Assembly: GCF_014202475.1 (NCBI RefSeq)
Contig: NZ_JACHGV010000005.1
Span: 372,001-436,000 of the forward strand
DNA from: Streptomyces paradoxus
GTDB lineage: Bacteria; Actinomycetota; Actinomycetes; Streptomycetales; Streptomycetaceae
DNA length: 64,000 nucleotides
Direction of reading: 5' to 3'
Part shown: positions 51,492 through 60,842 of the stretch, piece by piece
Layout: each line of letters starts with the position of its first letter
How positions within the stretch are numbered: the first letter of the stretch is position 1
Notes under the pieces: model-generated
What the model saw: the letters and a program-made list of their open reading frames with translations, nothing else
Database searches by the model: none
What the model was told of the DNA's origin: nothing
Made by a program: the position numbers and the translations under genes

Positions 51492-51516
51492 GGGGCGTCC
51501 CCGTGCGGGGCGCCCC
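51492..51516 (+). terminator. Terminator between convergent genes
   Basis: Stem GGGGCG(T)CCCCG / CGGGGCGCCCC with a 2-nt loop and a single bulge, followed by TTTC on the plus strand. It separates the small plus-strand gene from the Tricorn-like gene. Confidence 0.75.
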
Positions 51517-51540
51517 TTTCCCTTGTCCGGCCCCGGGCGT

Positions 51541-54500
51541 TCAGGTCCTGGGCGGCAGCTTCGGGCGGGAGCGGTCGGGTACGTCGCTGTAGGGCGGCGG
51601 CGTCGCCGGCGGGTTGCTCTCCAGCAGTCCGAGTGCCAGCTCCACCGCGTCGGCCAGCTGGGCGTGCCGCCCCTCGGCCCAGTCCAGGGGGGTGCGCAGG
51701 ACATCGATGTCGGGGGAGACGCCCTTGTTCTCCACCGACCAGCCGTAGGCGTCGAACCAGGCCGCGTTCATCGGCACCGTGATCACCGTGCCGTCGCCCA
51801 GTTCGTGCCGGCCGGTCATGCCGACCACCCCGCCCCAGGTGCGCTGCCCCACGACCGGGCCGAGCTTCAGCAGCTTGAAGGCGGCGGTGATCATGTCGCC
51901 GTCGGAGGAGGTCGCCTCGTCGGCCAGGGCCACCACCGGGCCGCGCGGCGCGTTCGAGGTGTACGACACCGGCTGGGCGTCGCGGGTCAGGTCCCAGCCC
52001 AGGATCGTCCGGCTCAGCGTCTCGATGACCAGCTCGCTGATGTGACCGCCGGCGTTGCCGCGCACGTCCACGATCAGGGCCGGGCGGGACACCTCCATGC
52101 GCAGGTCGCGGTTGAACTGGGCCCAGCCCGAGCCGCCCATGTCGGGGATGTGCAGGTAGCCGCAGCGGCCTCCGCTCAACTCGCGTACCACTGCCCGGCG
52201 TTTGGCCACCCAGTCCTGGTAGCGCAGCGGCCGCTCGTCGACGAGCGGGACGACCGCGACCCGCCGGGAGGGGCCCGTGCCCTCCGCCGGGTCGAAGGTC
52301 AGCTCCACGGTCGTACCGCCCGCGCCGGCCAGCAGCGGGTAGGGGCCCGTGTCCGGATCCACCGGGCGGCCGTCCACGTGGGTGAGGACCGCGCCCTCCC
52401 GGATGCCCGAACCGGCCAGCGGGGAGCGGGCCTTGGAGTCGGAGGAGTCCCCGGGCAGGATCCGTTTCACGGCCCAGCCGCCGTTCCTGCGGACGAGGTT
52501 GGCGCCCAGCAGGCCCTGCCGGCGCTGGTAGTGCGGCGGGCCCTCGTTGCGCCGGGCGGCGGTGACGTAGGCGTGGGACGTGCCCAGTTCGCCCAGGACC
52601 TCGCGGAGCAGGTCGGCGAACTCGTCGGGGGAGGCGACCCGTTCGACCAGCGGGCGGTACTGGTCGAGCACGCCGTCCCAGTCGATGCCGCACATGCCCG
52701 GATCCCAGAAGTAGGCCCGGATCAGCCGCCCGGCCTCCTCGTACGACTGCCGCCACTCCGCCGCCGGGTCGACCGTGTGCAGGATGCGGCGCGCGTCGAT
52801 CCACACGGTGGAGTCGCTGTCGCCCTGCTCGCCGGCCGGGACCGCGCGCAGCTCGCCCTCGTCGACGATCACCAGCCGGCTGCCGTCGCCGCTGACGGCG
52901 AACCAGTCGAGGTGCTGGGCGAGTTCGGTCTTCCTGGCCTTGGTGATGCCGAAGTGCTCCAGGGTCGGCCGGCCGGTGGTGTCGTCGGGGTTGGCGAACG
53001 TCTCGCCGAGGGCGCCCGAGATCGGCCAGCGCAGCCACACCAGCCCGCCGCCCGCCACCGGGTGCAGCGCGGAGTACTTGGAGGCGGCCACCGGGAACGG
53101 CGTGACGCGGCTCTCCAGCCCCTCGACCTCGACGGTGACGGCCCCGTTGTCGCCGTTGTCGTCGTCCTCCACCGGGTCCAGGCCCCCGGCGGCCGGGCGG
53201 CCCTCCGGGTTCACCGCGAACGGCGAGGGCGTCGCGGAGGACAGCGGCACGAGGTACGGGCGGCAGCCCAGCGGGAAGGACAGGTCGCCGGTGTGCACGT
53301 CGTAGACGGGATCGAAGCCGCGCCAGGACAGGAAGGCGAGGTAGCGGCCGTCGCGCGTGAAGACCGGGTTCTCGTCCTCGAAACGGCCGTTGGTGACGTC
53401 GACGATCAGCCGGTCGGCGAGCCGGGCCGTCTTGATCTGCCGCAGGGTCCGCCCGATGCCCGGGTGCGACCAGGTCAGCCACGCCCCGTCCGGGGAGAAC
53501 GCCAGGTCGCGCACGGGCCCGTTGACCGACCGGATCAGTTCGGTGACCTCGCCCCCTGAGCCCTCCGTGACGTCGACGAGGAGGAGCCGGCCGTCGTGCG
53601 AGGCGACCGCCAGCCGCTCGCCCTCGGGGTCGGAGACCAGTTCGCGAACCCGGCCCAGCGCGCCCGGGGCGTGACGCCGGGGTGCCCGCTCGCCGCTCGC
53701 CCGGGGCAGGGAGGCGATCTCGATCGCGTCCTCGCCCTCCGTGTCCGTCACGTACGCCACGCGCCCGCTCGCGCCGAGCATCTCGGGCAGCCGCACCCGG
53801 ACGCCGGGGGTGTCGGTGAGGGTGCGGGCGGGGCCGTCCCGGTGGGTCAGCCAGTACAGGCTGCCGCGTACCACGACGGCGCTGGCCCGCCCGGTCTCGT
53901 CGACGGAGAGCCCGTCGACGTGCCGGGACGCCGCCACCTGGTAGGGGCGCCGCCCGGCCCGCGGCCCGCTGAGGCGTACGTCCAGCCGGCGCGGTTCGGA
54001 GTCCGGGGACAGGTCGTCGACGATCCACAGGTCGCCCGCGCACTGGTACACCACCCGGGTGCCGTCGCTCGCGGCGTGCCGGGCGTAGAAGGCGTCATGG
54101 TCGGTGTGCCGGCGCAGGTCCGAGCCGTCATAGGCGCACGAGTAGAGGTTGGCGATGCCCTCGTGGTCGGAGAGGAACGCGATGCGGCCGCCGGCGAACA
54201 TGGGGGAGTGCAGATGGCCGCCGATGCCTTCGAGCAGCCGTTCGCCGTGCAGCCAGAGCCGGCCCATGGCGCCGCCGCGGTAGCGCTTCCAGGACGCCGG
54301 TTCGTGCGGCGGGGTGCCGGTGAGGAGCAGGGACCTGCGCTCGCCGGACACGTCGGCGACCTGGATGTCGGAGACCGGCCCCCAGGGCAGCTTGCGGCCC
54401 GGGTCGCCGTCGGGGGAGATCTTGTAGGCCCAGGTGAAGTAGGAGAAGGGCTCGCCGTGCGAGGCCACGGCCAGGATCTCGCCGTCCGGGGTCCAGCCGC

Positions 54501-54771
54501 ACACGCGGGTGTCGGCGCTGCCCCAGTGGCTCACCTGGCGGCCCGGGCCGCCGTCCACCGGGACGACGTGGACCTCGGGCACCAGGCTGCGCCAGCTCGT
54601 GTAGGCGAGCCGGCGGCCGTCGGGCGAGAAGCGCGGGTGGCCCGCCTTGGTGCGGTCGACGGTGAGCCGCCAGGCCCGGCCGGGGGAGTCGAGCGGCGCG
54701 AGCCAGAGGTCGTCCTCGGCCACGAAGCACAGCAGGTCGTCATGGAGATGCGGCAGACGCAGATAGGTCAC
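51541..54771 (-). CDS. Tricorn-like protease (S41 family)
   Basis: 1076 residues, about the size of archaeal Tricorn. The N-terminal two thirds form beta-propeller repeats (for example HPRFSPDGRRLAYTSWRS and VRDLAFSPDGAWLTWSH), followed by a helical C1 domain, a PDZ domain (GIREGAVLTHVDGRPVD) and a C-terminal S41 peptidase domain. Candidate catalytic residues are the His in GTSHAYVTA and the nucleophile Ser in DEATSSDGDM, with RGNAGGHISELV between. Tricorn degrades peptides released by the proteasome, which Streptomyces also has. No signal peptide, so cytosolic. Confidence 0.92.
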   Translation of the reverse strand: MTYLRLPHLHDDLLCFVAEDDLWLAPLDSPGRAWRLTVDRTKAGHPRFSPDGRRLAYTSWRSLVPEVHVVPVDGGPGRQVSHWGSADTRVCGWTPDGEILAVASHGEPFSYFTWAYKISPDGDPGRKLPWGPVSDIQVADVSGERRSLLLTGTPPHEPASWKRYRGGAMGRLWLHGERLLEGIGGHLHSPMFAGGRIAFLSDHEGIANLYSCAYDGSDLRRHTDHDAFYARHAASDGTRVVYQCAGDLWIVDDLSPDSEPRRLDVRLSGPRAGRRPYQVAASRHVDGLSVDETGRASAVVVRGSLYWLTHRDGPARTLTDTPGVRVRLPEMLGASGRVAYVTDTEGEDAIEIASLPRASGERAPRRHAPGALGRVRELVSDPEGERLAVASHDGRLLLVDVTEGSGGEVTELIRSVNGPVRDLAFSPDGAWLTWSHPGIGRTLRQIKTARLADRLIVDVTNGRFEDENPVFTRDGRYLAFLSWRGFDPVYDVHTGDLSFPLGCRPYLVPLSSATPSPFAVNPEGRPAAGGLDPVEDDDNGDNGAVTVEVEGLESRVTPFPVAASKYSALHPVAGGGLVWLRWPISGALGETFANPDDTTGRPTLEHFGITKARKTELAQHLDWFAVSGDGSRLVIVDEGELRAVPAGEQGDSDSTVWIDARRILHTVDPAAEWRQSYEEAGRLIRAYFWDPGMCGIDWDGVLDQYRPLVERVASPDEFADLLREVLGELGTSHAYVTAARRNEGPPHYQRRQGLLGANLVRRNGGWAVKRILPGDSSDSKARSPLAGSGIREGAVLTHVDGRPVDPDTGPYPLLAGAGGTTVELTFDPAEGTGPSRRVAVVPLVDERPLRYQDWVAKRRAVVRELSGGRCGYLHIPDMGGSGWAQFNRDLRMEVSRPALIVDVRGNAGGHISELVIETLSRTILGWDLTRDAQPVSYTSNAPRGPVVALADEATSSDGDMITAAFKLLKLGPVVGQRTWGGVVGMTGRHELGDGTVITVPMNAAWFDAYGWSVENKGVSPDIDVLRTPLDWAEGRHAQLADAVELALGLLESNPPATPPPYSDVPDRSRPKLPPRT

Positions 54772-54842
54772 GCCCTCATGCTTTGCCGGGGGACGGACCG
54801 GGGCAACTCAAGGCAAAAGTCCGCTCGTGACCCAGCACACGT

Positions 54843-54903
54843 ACGAAACGGTTTCGTTTCCATGAGGGGTGCGCTACATTCGTGACGTACGAAACCGTGT
54901 CGT
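54843..54903. promoter_or_regulatory. Duplicated TetR operators
   Basis: Two related 15-bp palindromes, centres 46 bp apart: ACGAAAC-G-GTTTCGT (54843-54857, perfect) and ACGAAAC-C-GTGTCGT (54889-54903, one mismatch). They lie just upstream of the TetR start at 54927 and between it and the divergent Tricorn gene. Confidence 0.75.
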
Positions 54904-54926
54904 TCGGAGTCAGGAAGGTGAGAGGG

Positions 54927-55526
54927 ATGACCGAGGTCGCCGCCGCGCGTCGCAGCCGGATCACCCCCGAGCGTGAGGCCGAGCTCTACACGGCCGTGCT
55001 CGACCTGCTCCGCGAAGTCGGCTACGACGCCCTCACCATGGACGCCGTGGCCGCGCGCACCCGGTCCAGCAAGGCCACCCTCTACCGCCAGTGGGGCGGC
55101 AAGCCCGAGCTGGTGGCGAAGGCGATCCGGCACAACAAGCCGGGCAACATCTCCGACATCGACACCGGGTCCCTGCGGGGCGACCTGCACGCCCTCACCT
55201 CCCGTGAGGACGACTGCACCATGCAGCAGAACGCCGCGCTGATGCGGGGCCTGTTCATGGCGGTGCACGCAAATCCGGACCTCCTCCAGGCGTTCAAGGA
55301 ACTGCTCGTGGAGCCGGAGATGGAGGAGTTCCACCGAGTGGTGCAGCGGGCCGTCGACCGAGGCGAGGTCCGCGCCGACTCCCCGGCGCTGGGCTACGTC
55401 ATGCACATGCTCATCGGCGCGTTCGCGACGCGCACGCTGATCGACGACCAGCCGCCGACACAGCAGTTCCTGATCTCGTACATCGACGCCGTGGTCCTCC
55501 CCGCCCTCGGCGTGCCCACCGAGTAG
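54927..55526 (+). CDS. TetR-family regulator of the MMPL transporter
   Basis: 199 residues. HTH: LYTAVLDLLREVGYDALTMD, then ARTRSSKATLYRQWGGKPELV, with the family core KATLYRQW. The C-terminal TetR_C-like domain is helical (FKELLVEPEMEEFHRVV). ATG 54927 is chosen over GTG 54882 because the earlier start would place translation inside the operator. It is 97 nt upstream of the MMPL gene and likely represses both. Confidence 0.9.
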   Translation: MTEVAAARRSRITPEREAELYTAVLDLLREVGYDALTMDAVAARTRSSKATLYRQWGGKPELVAKAIRHNKPGNISDIDTGSLRGDLHALTSREDDCTMQQNAALMRGLFMAVHANPDLLQAFKELLVEPEMEEFHRVVQRAVDRGEVRADSPALGYVMHMLIGAFATRTLIDDQPPTQQFLISYIDAVVLPALGVPTE

Positions 55527-55623
55527 TCCCCCTCAGCTAGCCCCTACCTGACGTATCCGCTCACGTCGTCGGGCTGATCACCCCTGCCCTGAAGACCCCA
55601 CGACTGACCGGGAGTACGCCCTC

Positions 55624-57831
55624 GTGGCCACTTTCCTCTACAAACTCGGCCGGCTCTCGTTCCGGCGGCGGCACTTCGTCGCCCTGATATGGGTGGCGCT
55701 GCTGACCCTCGCCGGTGTCGGCGCGGCCAGTGCCCCCGCCGCGGGCAACAGCTCGTTCTCCATCCCCGGCACCGAGGCCCAGAAGGCCTTCGACCTGCTG
55801 GAGCAGCGCTTCCCCGGCACCAGTGCCGACGGAGCCACCGCACGCGTCGTCTTCAAGGCGCCGAGCGGCGAGAAGATGACCGACCCGGGCAACAAGGCGA
55901 CGGTCCAGGAGACGGTGAAGGAGCTGTCCGACGGCTCCGAGGTCGTCCGCGTCACCGACCCGTACCAGGCGAAGGCCGTCAGCAAGGACGGCACGATCGC
56001 CTACGCGCAGGTGTCGTACAAGGTCTCCGGCATGGAGCTGGACGACGCGGCGAAGGACGCCCTTCAGGACACCGCGCAGGACGCGCGCGAGGCCGGGCTG
56101 ACCGTCGAGATCGGCGGTGACGCGCTCCAGGCGGTCCCGCACACCGGCTCCAGCGAGATCATCGGCATCGCGGTCGCCGCGGTCGTCCTGGTCATCACCT
56201 TCGGCTCGCTGGTCGCGGCCGGGCTGCCGCTGCTGACGGCGCTCATCGGCGTGGGCATCGGCGTCTCCGCGATCACGGGCCTGGCCAGTGCGCTGGATCT
56301 CGGCTCGACCACCTCCACCCTCGCGATGATGATCGGCCTGGCCGTCGGCATCGACTACGCCCTGTTCATCGTCTCCCGCTACCGCGCCGAACTGGCCGAG
56401 GGCCGCGAGCGCGAGGAGGCGGCGGGCCGGGCCGTCGGCACGGCGGGCTCCGCGGTGGTCTTCGCGGGTCTGACCGTGGTCATCGCGCTGGTGGGCCTGT
56501 CCGTCGTCAACATCCCGATGCTGACGAAGATGGGCATCGCGGCGGCGGGCACGGTGGCCATCGCGGTGCTGATCGCCCTGACGATGGTCCCGGCGCTGCT
56601 CGGCTACGCGGGCCGCAAGGTGAAGCCGATGGGGGAGAAGGGCAAGCTCCTCGGCCGGGCGAAGAAGCAGGACCAGCCGGCCAAGCCGAACCTGGGCACG
56701 CGCTGGGCGAGCTTCGTCGTCCGCCGCCCGGTCGCGGTCCTGCTGCTCGGCGTCATCGGCCTCGGCGCGGCCGCCGTCCCGGCGACCTCCCTCGAACTGG
56801 GCCTGCCCGACGACGGCTCCCAGCGCACCTCCACCACCCAGCGCCGCGCCTACGACCTGCTGTCCGAGGGCTTCGGACCGGGCTTCAACGGCCCGCTGAT
56901 GGTCGTCGTCGACGCGAAGGACAGCGACGACCCCAAGGCGGCCTTCGCCGAGACCGGCGACGAGATCAAGGGCCTGAAGGACGTCGTCACGGTCACGCCG
57001 GCGCAGCCCAACAAGGCCGGTGACACCGCCACCATCACCGTGATCCCCGGCTCCAAGCCGTCCTCCGTCACCACCGAGAACCTGGTGCACGGCATCCGGG
57101 ACGCGGGCGCGGACATCAAGGCCGGCACGGACGCGAACGTCCTGGTCACCGGCAGCACGGCGATGAACATCGACGTCAGCGAGAAACTCAACGACGCGCT
57201 GGTGCCGTATCTCGTGCTGGTCGTCGGGCTGGCCTTCCTCCTGCTGATCGTGGTCTTCCGCTCGATCCTGGTCCCGCTGAAGGCGGCCCTCGGCTTCCTG
57301 CTGTCGGTGATGGCGGCCCTCGGCGCGGTCGTCGCGGTCTTCCAGTGGGGCTGGCTGTCCGGCCTGATGGGCGTGGAGCAGACCGGGCCGGTCATGTCGA
57401 TGATGCCGATCTTCATGGTCGGCGTGGTCTTCGGCCTGGCGATGGACTACGAGGTGTTCCTCGTGACCCGGATGCGGGAGGCCTACGTCCACGGTGAGAA
57501 GCCCGCGCAGGCCGTGGTCACCGGGTTCCGGCACGGCGCGCGGGTCGTCACCGCCGCCGCGGTCATCATGATGGCCGTCTTCGCCGGCTTCATCGGCTCG
57601 TCCGAGTCCATGGTCAAGATGATCGGCTTCGGCCTCGCGATCGCGGTGTTCTTCGACGCGTTCGTCGTCCGCATGGCCATCGTCCCGGCCGTCCTGGCCC
57701 TCCTCGGCCGCAAGGCGTGGTGGCTGCCCAGGTGGCTCGACCGCGCGCTGCCCAACGTGGACGTGGAGGGCGAGGGCCTGCGCGCCGCCTCCGGTGACGA
57801 CGACGGCGACAGGGAACTGGTCCGCGTCTGA
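55624..57831 (+). CDS. MMPL-family (RND) membrane transporter
   Basis: 735 residues, GTG start. Two repeats of one helix, one extracytoplasmic loop domain and five helices. Helix segments carry the MMPL proton-relay region: GLAVGIDYALFIVSRYR in the first repeat and GVVFGLAMDYEVFLVTRMRE in the second, each with the conserved Asp-Tyr. MMPL proteins export lipids, siderophores or drugs using the proton gradient. TetR control with duplicated operators suggests a compound-induced exporter. A very strong terminator follows. Confidence 0.93.
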   Translation: MATFLYKLGRLSFRRRHFVALIWVALLTLAGVGAASAPAAGNSSFSIPGTEAQKAFDLLEQRFPGTSADGATARVVFKAPSGEKMTDPGNKATVQETVKELSDGSEVVRVTDPYQAKAVSKDGTIAYAQVSYKVSGMELDDAAKDALQDTAQDAREAGLTVEIGGDALQAVPHTGSSEIIGIAVAAVVLVITFGSLVAAGLPLLTALIGVGIGVSAITGLASALDLGSTTSTLAMMIGLAVGIDYALFIVSRYRAELAEGREREEAAGRAVGTAGSAVVFAGLTVVIALVGLSVVNIPMLTKMGIAAAGTVAIAVLIALTMVPALLGYAGRKVKPMGEKGKLLGRAKKQDQPAKPNLGTRWASFVVRRPVAVLLLGVIGLGAAAVPATSLELGLPDDGSQRTSTTQRRAYDLLSEGFGPGFNGPLMVVVDAKDSDDPKAAFAETGDEIKGLKDVVTVTPAQPNKAGDTATITVIPGSKPSSVTTENLVHGIRDAGADIKAGTDANVLVTGSTAMNIDVSEKLNDALVPYLVLVVGLAFLLLIVVFRSILVPLKAALGFLLSVMAALGAVVAVFQWGWLSGLMGVEQTGPVMSMMPIFMVGVVFGLAMDYEVFLVTRMREAYVHGEKPAQAVVTGFRHGARVVTAAAVIMMAVFAGFIGSSESMVKMIGFGLAIAVFFDAFVVRMAIVPAVLALLGRKAWWLPRWLDRALPNVDVEGEGLRAASGDDDGDRELVRV

Positions 57832-57847
57832 CACCTCGTGAAAGACC

Positions 57848-57891
57848 GGCCGGTGAGGGCGCACCGTCCCCACGGTGCGCCCTCACCGGCC
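57848..57891. terminator. Bidirectional terminator (20-bp stem)
   Basis: Perfect inverted repeat with 20-nt arms around a CCCC loop, between the MMPL stop (57831) and the convergent dehydrogenase stop (57950). Confidence 0.9.
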
Positions 57892-57949
57892 TCTTCGAAC
57901 GGGTGCGCCGAGGTGGCCCGGATGCTCCGATCGGCTCTGCTCGGGCTCC

Positions 57950-59092
57950 TTACGCCGCCTGTGGGTGGAGGACCACCTTCGTGTAGCCCTCGACGCGCTT
58001 GTCGAACTTCTCGTATGCCGACGAAGCCTGTTCGAGCGGCAGTTCGTGCGAGACGACGAAGCTGGGCTTCGCGCGATCCTCGATGATCATGTCCCGCAGG
58101 TGGCGGTTGTACCGCTTGACGTTGCACTGCCCGGTGCCCAGGCGGAGCCCCTTCTCGAAGAGGCGTCCGACGGAGACCATCAGCATGCCCTTCTTGGCCG
58201 ACTCGTCCGGACCGCCCGGGTCGCTCGGTACGTAGAGGCCGGGGATGCCGAGCGCGCCCGTCGGGCGGACCGTTTCGACCAGGGAGTTCAGAACGATCGC
58301 CGGTTCCTCGCGGTCCTCGCCCTGCGCCTGGGCCTGGTAGCCCACGGCGTCGATGCCCTTGTCGGTCCCTTGGCCGTCCGTCTGCTCCTTGATCTGCTCC
58401 GCCGGGTTGCCCTGGGTGAAGTCGATCGGGACCGCGCCGATCTCCTCGGCCTTCTGGAGGCGCTCCGCCACCCGGTCGACCACGAACACCTTGCTCGCAC
58501 CGCGCAGCATCGCGGAGTAGGCGGCCATCAGCCCGACCGGACCGGCGCCGTACACGGCGACCGTGTCACCGGGGCGCACGTCGGCCAGCTCGTTGCCGTG
58601 GTAGCCCGTCGGGAAGATGTCCGCGAGCAGCACGAAGTCGGTCTCCTTCTCGGTGCCCTCCGGGAGCTTCAGGCAGTTGAAGTCGGCGTACGGGACCCGT
58701 ACGTACTCCGCCTGGCCGCCCGTGTAGGGCCCCATGGCGACATAGCCGTAGGCGCCGCCGGCGAAGCCCGGGTTCACCGTCAGGCAGAAGCCCGTGAAGC
58801 CCGCCGAGCAGTTCTTGCAGAACCCGCAGGCCACATTGAACGGCATGACCACCCGGTCGCCCTTGCTGAGTGTGGTGACACCCTCTCCTGTCTCCTCGAC
58901 TGTTCCGAGGTTCTCGTGGCCGAACACGATGCCCGGCTCCGCGGCCGTGCGGCCCTCGTACATGTGCAGGTCGGAGCCGCAGATGGCCGTTGACGTGACC
59001 CGGACGAGCACATCGTTCGGGTGCTGAATCCGTGGATCCTCCACTTGCTCTATCGCTACCTCGAAGGGCCCCTTGTATACGACAGCCCTCAT
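57950..59092 (-). CDS. Zinc-dependent alcohol/formaldehyde dehydrogenase (FdhA-like)
   Basis: 380 residues of the MDR superfamily. Catalytic zinc ligands are the Cys in AICGSDLHMYEG and the His in FGHENLG; the structural-zinc cysteine cluster is VACGFCKNCSAGFTGFC. The NAD-binding motif is AVYGAGPVGLMAAY. The layout matches glutathione-independent formaldehyde dehydrogenases, but related alcohol dehydrogenases share it. ATG 59092 follows GGAGGT. The upstream small gene is divergent. Confidence 0.9.
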   Translation of the reverse strand: MRAVVYKGPFEVAIEQVEDPRIQHPNDVLVRVTSTAICGSDLHMYEGRTAAEPGIVFGHENLGTVEETGEGVTTLSKGDRVVMPFNVACGFCKNCSAGFTGFCLTVNPGFAGGAYGYVAMGPYTGGQAEYVRVPYADFNCLKLPEGTEKETDFVLLADIFPTGYHGNELADVRPGDTVAVYGAGPVGLMAAYSAMLRGASKVFVVDRVAERLQKAEEIGAVPIDFTQGNPAEQIKEQTDGQGTDKGIDAVGYQAQAQGEDREEPAIVLNSLVETVRPTGALGIPGLYVPSDPGGPDESAKKGMLMVSVGRLFEKGLRLGTGQCNVKRYNRHLRDMIIEDRAKPSFVVSHELPLEQASSAYEKFDKRVEGYTKVVLHPQAA

Positions 59093-59182
59093 CGTCAAGC
59101 ACCTCCATCTGTGCCGTGGCTCATATACCAGGCTGGTGCATGATGAGACGATTTGCACCCAGAGGAGAAAGGAAGTAGGGCT

Positions 59183-59368
59183 TTGTCTCGTCGTATAGGC
59201 ACCCTTCTCGTGGCGGTCTCCGGACTGTCCGGCACCACCTACCCTGTCGGGACCCGCGTGGCCATCCAGGGCACCGGCGGATCCGTCGACGGCTTCGTCG
59301 ACGGCGACTGGCTGCCGCTCGCCTGGTGGGAGTTCGCGGACGTCCGGCCGGAGGACACCACCGGCTGA
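59183..59368 (+). CDS. Small hypothetical protein
   Basis: 61 residues from TTG 59183 (GGAAG upstream); a longer form from TTG 59153 is possible. The protein is beta-rich and Gly-rich (TYPVGTRVAIQGTGGSVDG, DGDWLPLAWWEFADVRPED), with a Trp-Trp pair near the end. The start MSRRIGTLLVAVSGLSG is weakly hydrophobic but not a clear signal peptide. No family recognised. Confidence 0.55.
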   Translation: MSRRIGTLLVAVSGLSGTTYPVGTRVAIQGTGGSVDGFVDGDWLPLAWWEFADVRPEDTTG

Positions 59369-59412
59369 AACGGCCTCGCTTGTCCTCTACACGTACCGCT
59401 AGCGTGCAGGGC

Positions 59413-59928
59413 ATGACGACGACAGCCGCCACTGACGCCGAGGGCTCCGGAGCCCACCCCCGATTCGCCGAGGCCCTGCGGGAGCTCGGGCTCGGGGATC
59501 TCGTGGGACAGGTCCGCCGGTTCCCGGATGCCACCCGTACCGCCGCCGAGGCCGCCGCCGCGATCGGGTGCGAGCTGAGCCAGATCTGCAAGTCGCTGAT
59601 CTTCGCCGCGGACGGCGTTCCAGTGCTCGTGCTCATGGACGGGGCCTCCCTGGTCGACCTCGAACTGGTCCGCAAGGAACTCGGCGCCGACAAGGTCACC
59701 CGGGCCAAGGTGGACATCGTGCGGGAGACCACCGGGTACGCCATCGGCGGGGTACCGCCCTTCGGGCACCGGACCAGGACCCGGGTGCTCGCCGACCGGT
59801 CCCTGCTGGAGCACGACGTCGTCTGGGCCGCGGCCGGGACGCCGTACGCCGTGTTCCCGATGGCCCCCGAGGACCTCGTGGCCCACGCCGACGGCACCCT
59901 GGTGGACGTGCGCGAGCGCACCGCGTGA
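59413..59928 (+). CDS. YbaK/EbsC-type aminoacyl-tRNA deacylase
   Basis: 171 residues of the YbaK/ProX editing fold. Such proteins hydrolyse wrongly charged aminoacyl-tRNAs in trans. Typical features are ICKSLIFAADGVPVLVLMDG (substrate-binding Lys), the GYAIGGVPPFGH loop and VWAAAGTPYAVFPM. ATG 59413 is used. It overlaps the following EamA transporter by 4 nt (GTGA). Which tRNA it edits cannot be told. Confidence 0.9.
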   Translation: MTTTAATDAEGSGAHPRFAEALRELGLGDLVGQVRRFPDATRTAAEAAAAIGCELSQICKSLIFAADGVPVLVLMDGASLVDLELVRKELGADKVTRAKVDIVRETTGYAIGGVPPFGHRTRTRVLADRSLLEHDVVWAAAGTPYAVFPMAPEDLVAHADGTLVDVRERTA

Positions 59929-60770
59929 CCCCCCTGGTCACGGCCGCCGTTCTGCTCGCCGCCGTCACCCACGCCAGCTGGAACGCCATCGCCCACAAGA
60001 TCACCGACAAGCTGGCCGGCTTCACGCTGATCTCGGGCGGCGGGGTCCTCATCGGACTGGCCCTGGCACCCTTCGTGGCGTTTCCGGCGGCCGGAGCGTG
60101 GCCGTACCTGTTCGCCTCCGCCGCCGTCCACATCGCTTACTACGCCCTGCTGATGAAGTCCTTCCGGCTGGGCGACTTCGGGCAGGCCTATCCGATCGCC
60201 CGGGGCACCGCGCCGCTCGTCGTGACCCTGCTCGCCGCCCTCTTCGCACACGAGGTGCCCGACGGGTGGGCCGCCGCCGGGATCGCCCTGTCCTGCGCGG
60301 GGCTGACCGGCGTCGCCCTGTGGGGACTGCGCGGGCGGCGGCCCGACTGGGCGGCGATCGGGGCGGCTCTGGCGACCGGGCTGACCATAGCGGTGTACAC
60401 CGTCGTCGACGGTCTTGGCGTACGGGCCTCCGGGTCCTCCCTCGGCTACATCGCCTGGCTGATGGCGGTGCAGGGGGTCGTCATCCCGGCGTACGCGGCG
60501 TGGCGCCGGCGCGGGGAGACGGTCGCCCTGCTCCGGCCCTTCGCCGGGGTCGGGCTGCTCGGCGCCGCGCTGTCCGTCGCCGCCTACGCCCTCGTCCTGT
60601 GGGCCCAGACCAGGGCCGAACTCGCCCCCATCGCGGCCCTGCGCGAGTCGTCGATCATCGTGGGCGCGGCCATTGGGGCGGTGTTCTTCAAGGAGCGGTT
60701 CGGCGCGCCGAGGATCGCGGCGGCCGGGCTGCTCGTCGTCGGCATAGGGCTGATGCTGCACGCCGGATAG
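59925..60770 (+). CDS. EamA-family (DMT) transporter
   Basis: 281 residues, about ten membrane helices arranged as two EamA repeats of five (for example GGGVLIGLALAPFVAFP and SIIVGAAIGAVFFKERFG). DMT carriers of this type export amino acids or small metabolites. GTG 59925 overlaps the deacylase stop, so the two are co-translated; the pairing of an editing deacylase with a small-molecule exporter may remove a toxic amino acid both free and on tRNA (inference). Confidence 0.9.
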   Translation: MTPLVTAAVLLAAVTHASWNAIAHKITDKLAGFTLISGGGVLIGLALAPFVAFPAAGAWPYLFASAAVHIAYYALLMKSFRLGDFGQAYPIARGTAPLVVTLLAALFAHEVPDGWAAAGIALSCAGLTGVALWGLRGRRPDWAAIGAALATGLTIAVYTVVDGLGVRASGSSLGYIAWLMAVQGVVIPAYAAWRRRGETVALLRPFAGVGLLGAALSVAAYALVLWAQTRAELAPIAALRESSIIVGAAIGAVFFKERFGAPRIAAAGLLVVGIGLMLHAG

Positions 60771-60842
60771 GGGCCCGTCGGACGGGTGCGTCCGGCCCGT
60801 GCGAGGAGCACCCTGGAACTAAGCGTTCCGGAGGTGATCGTC

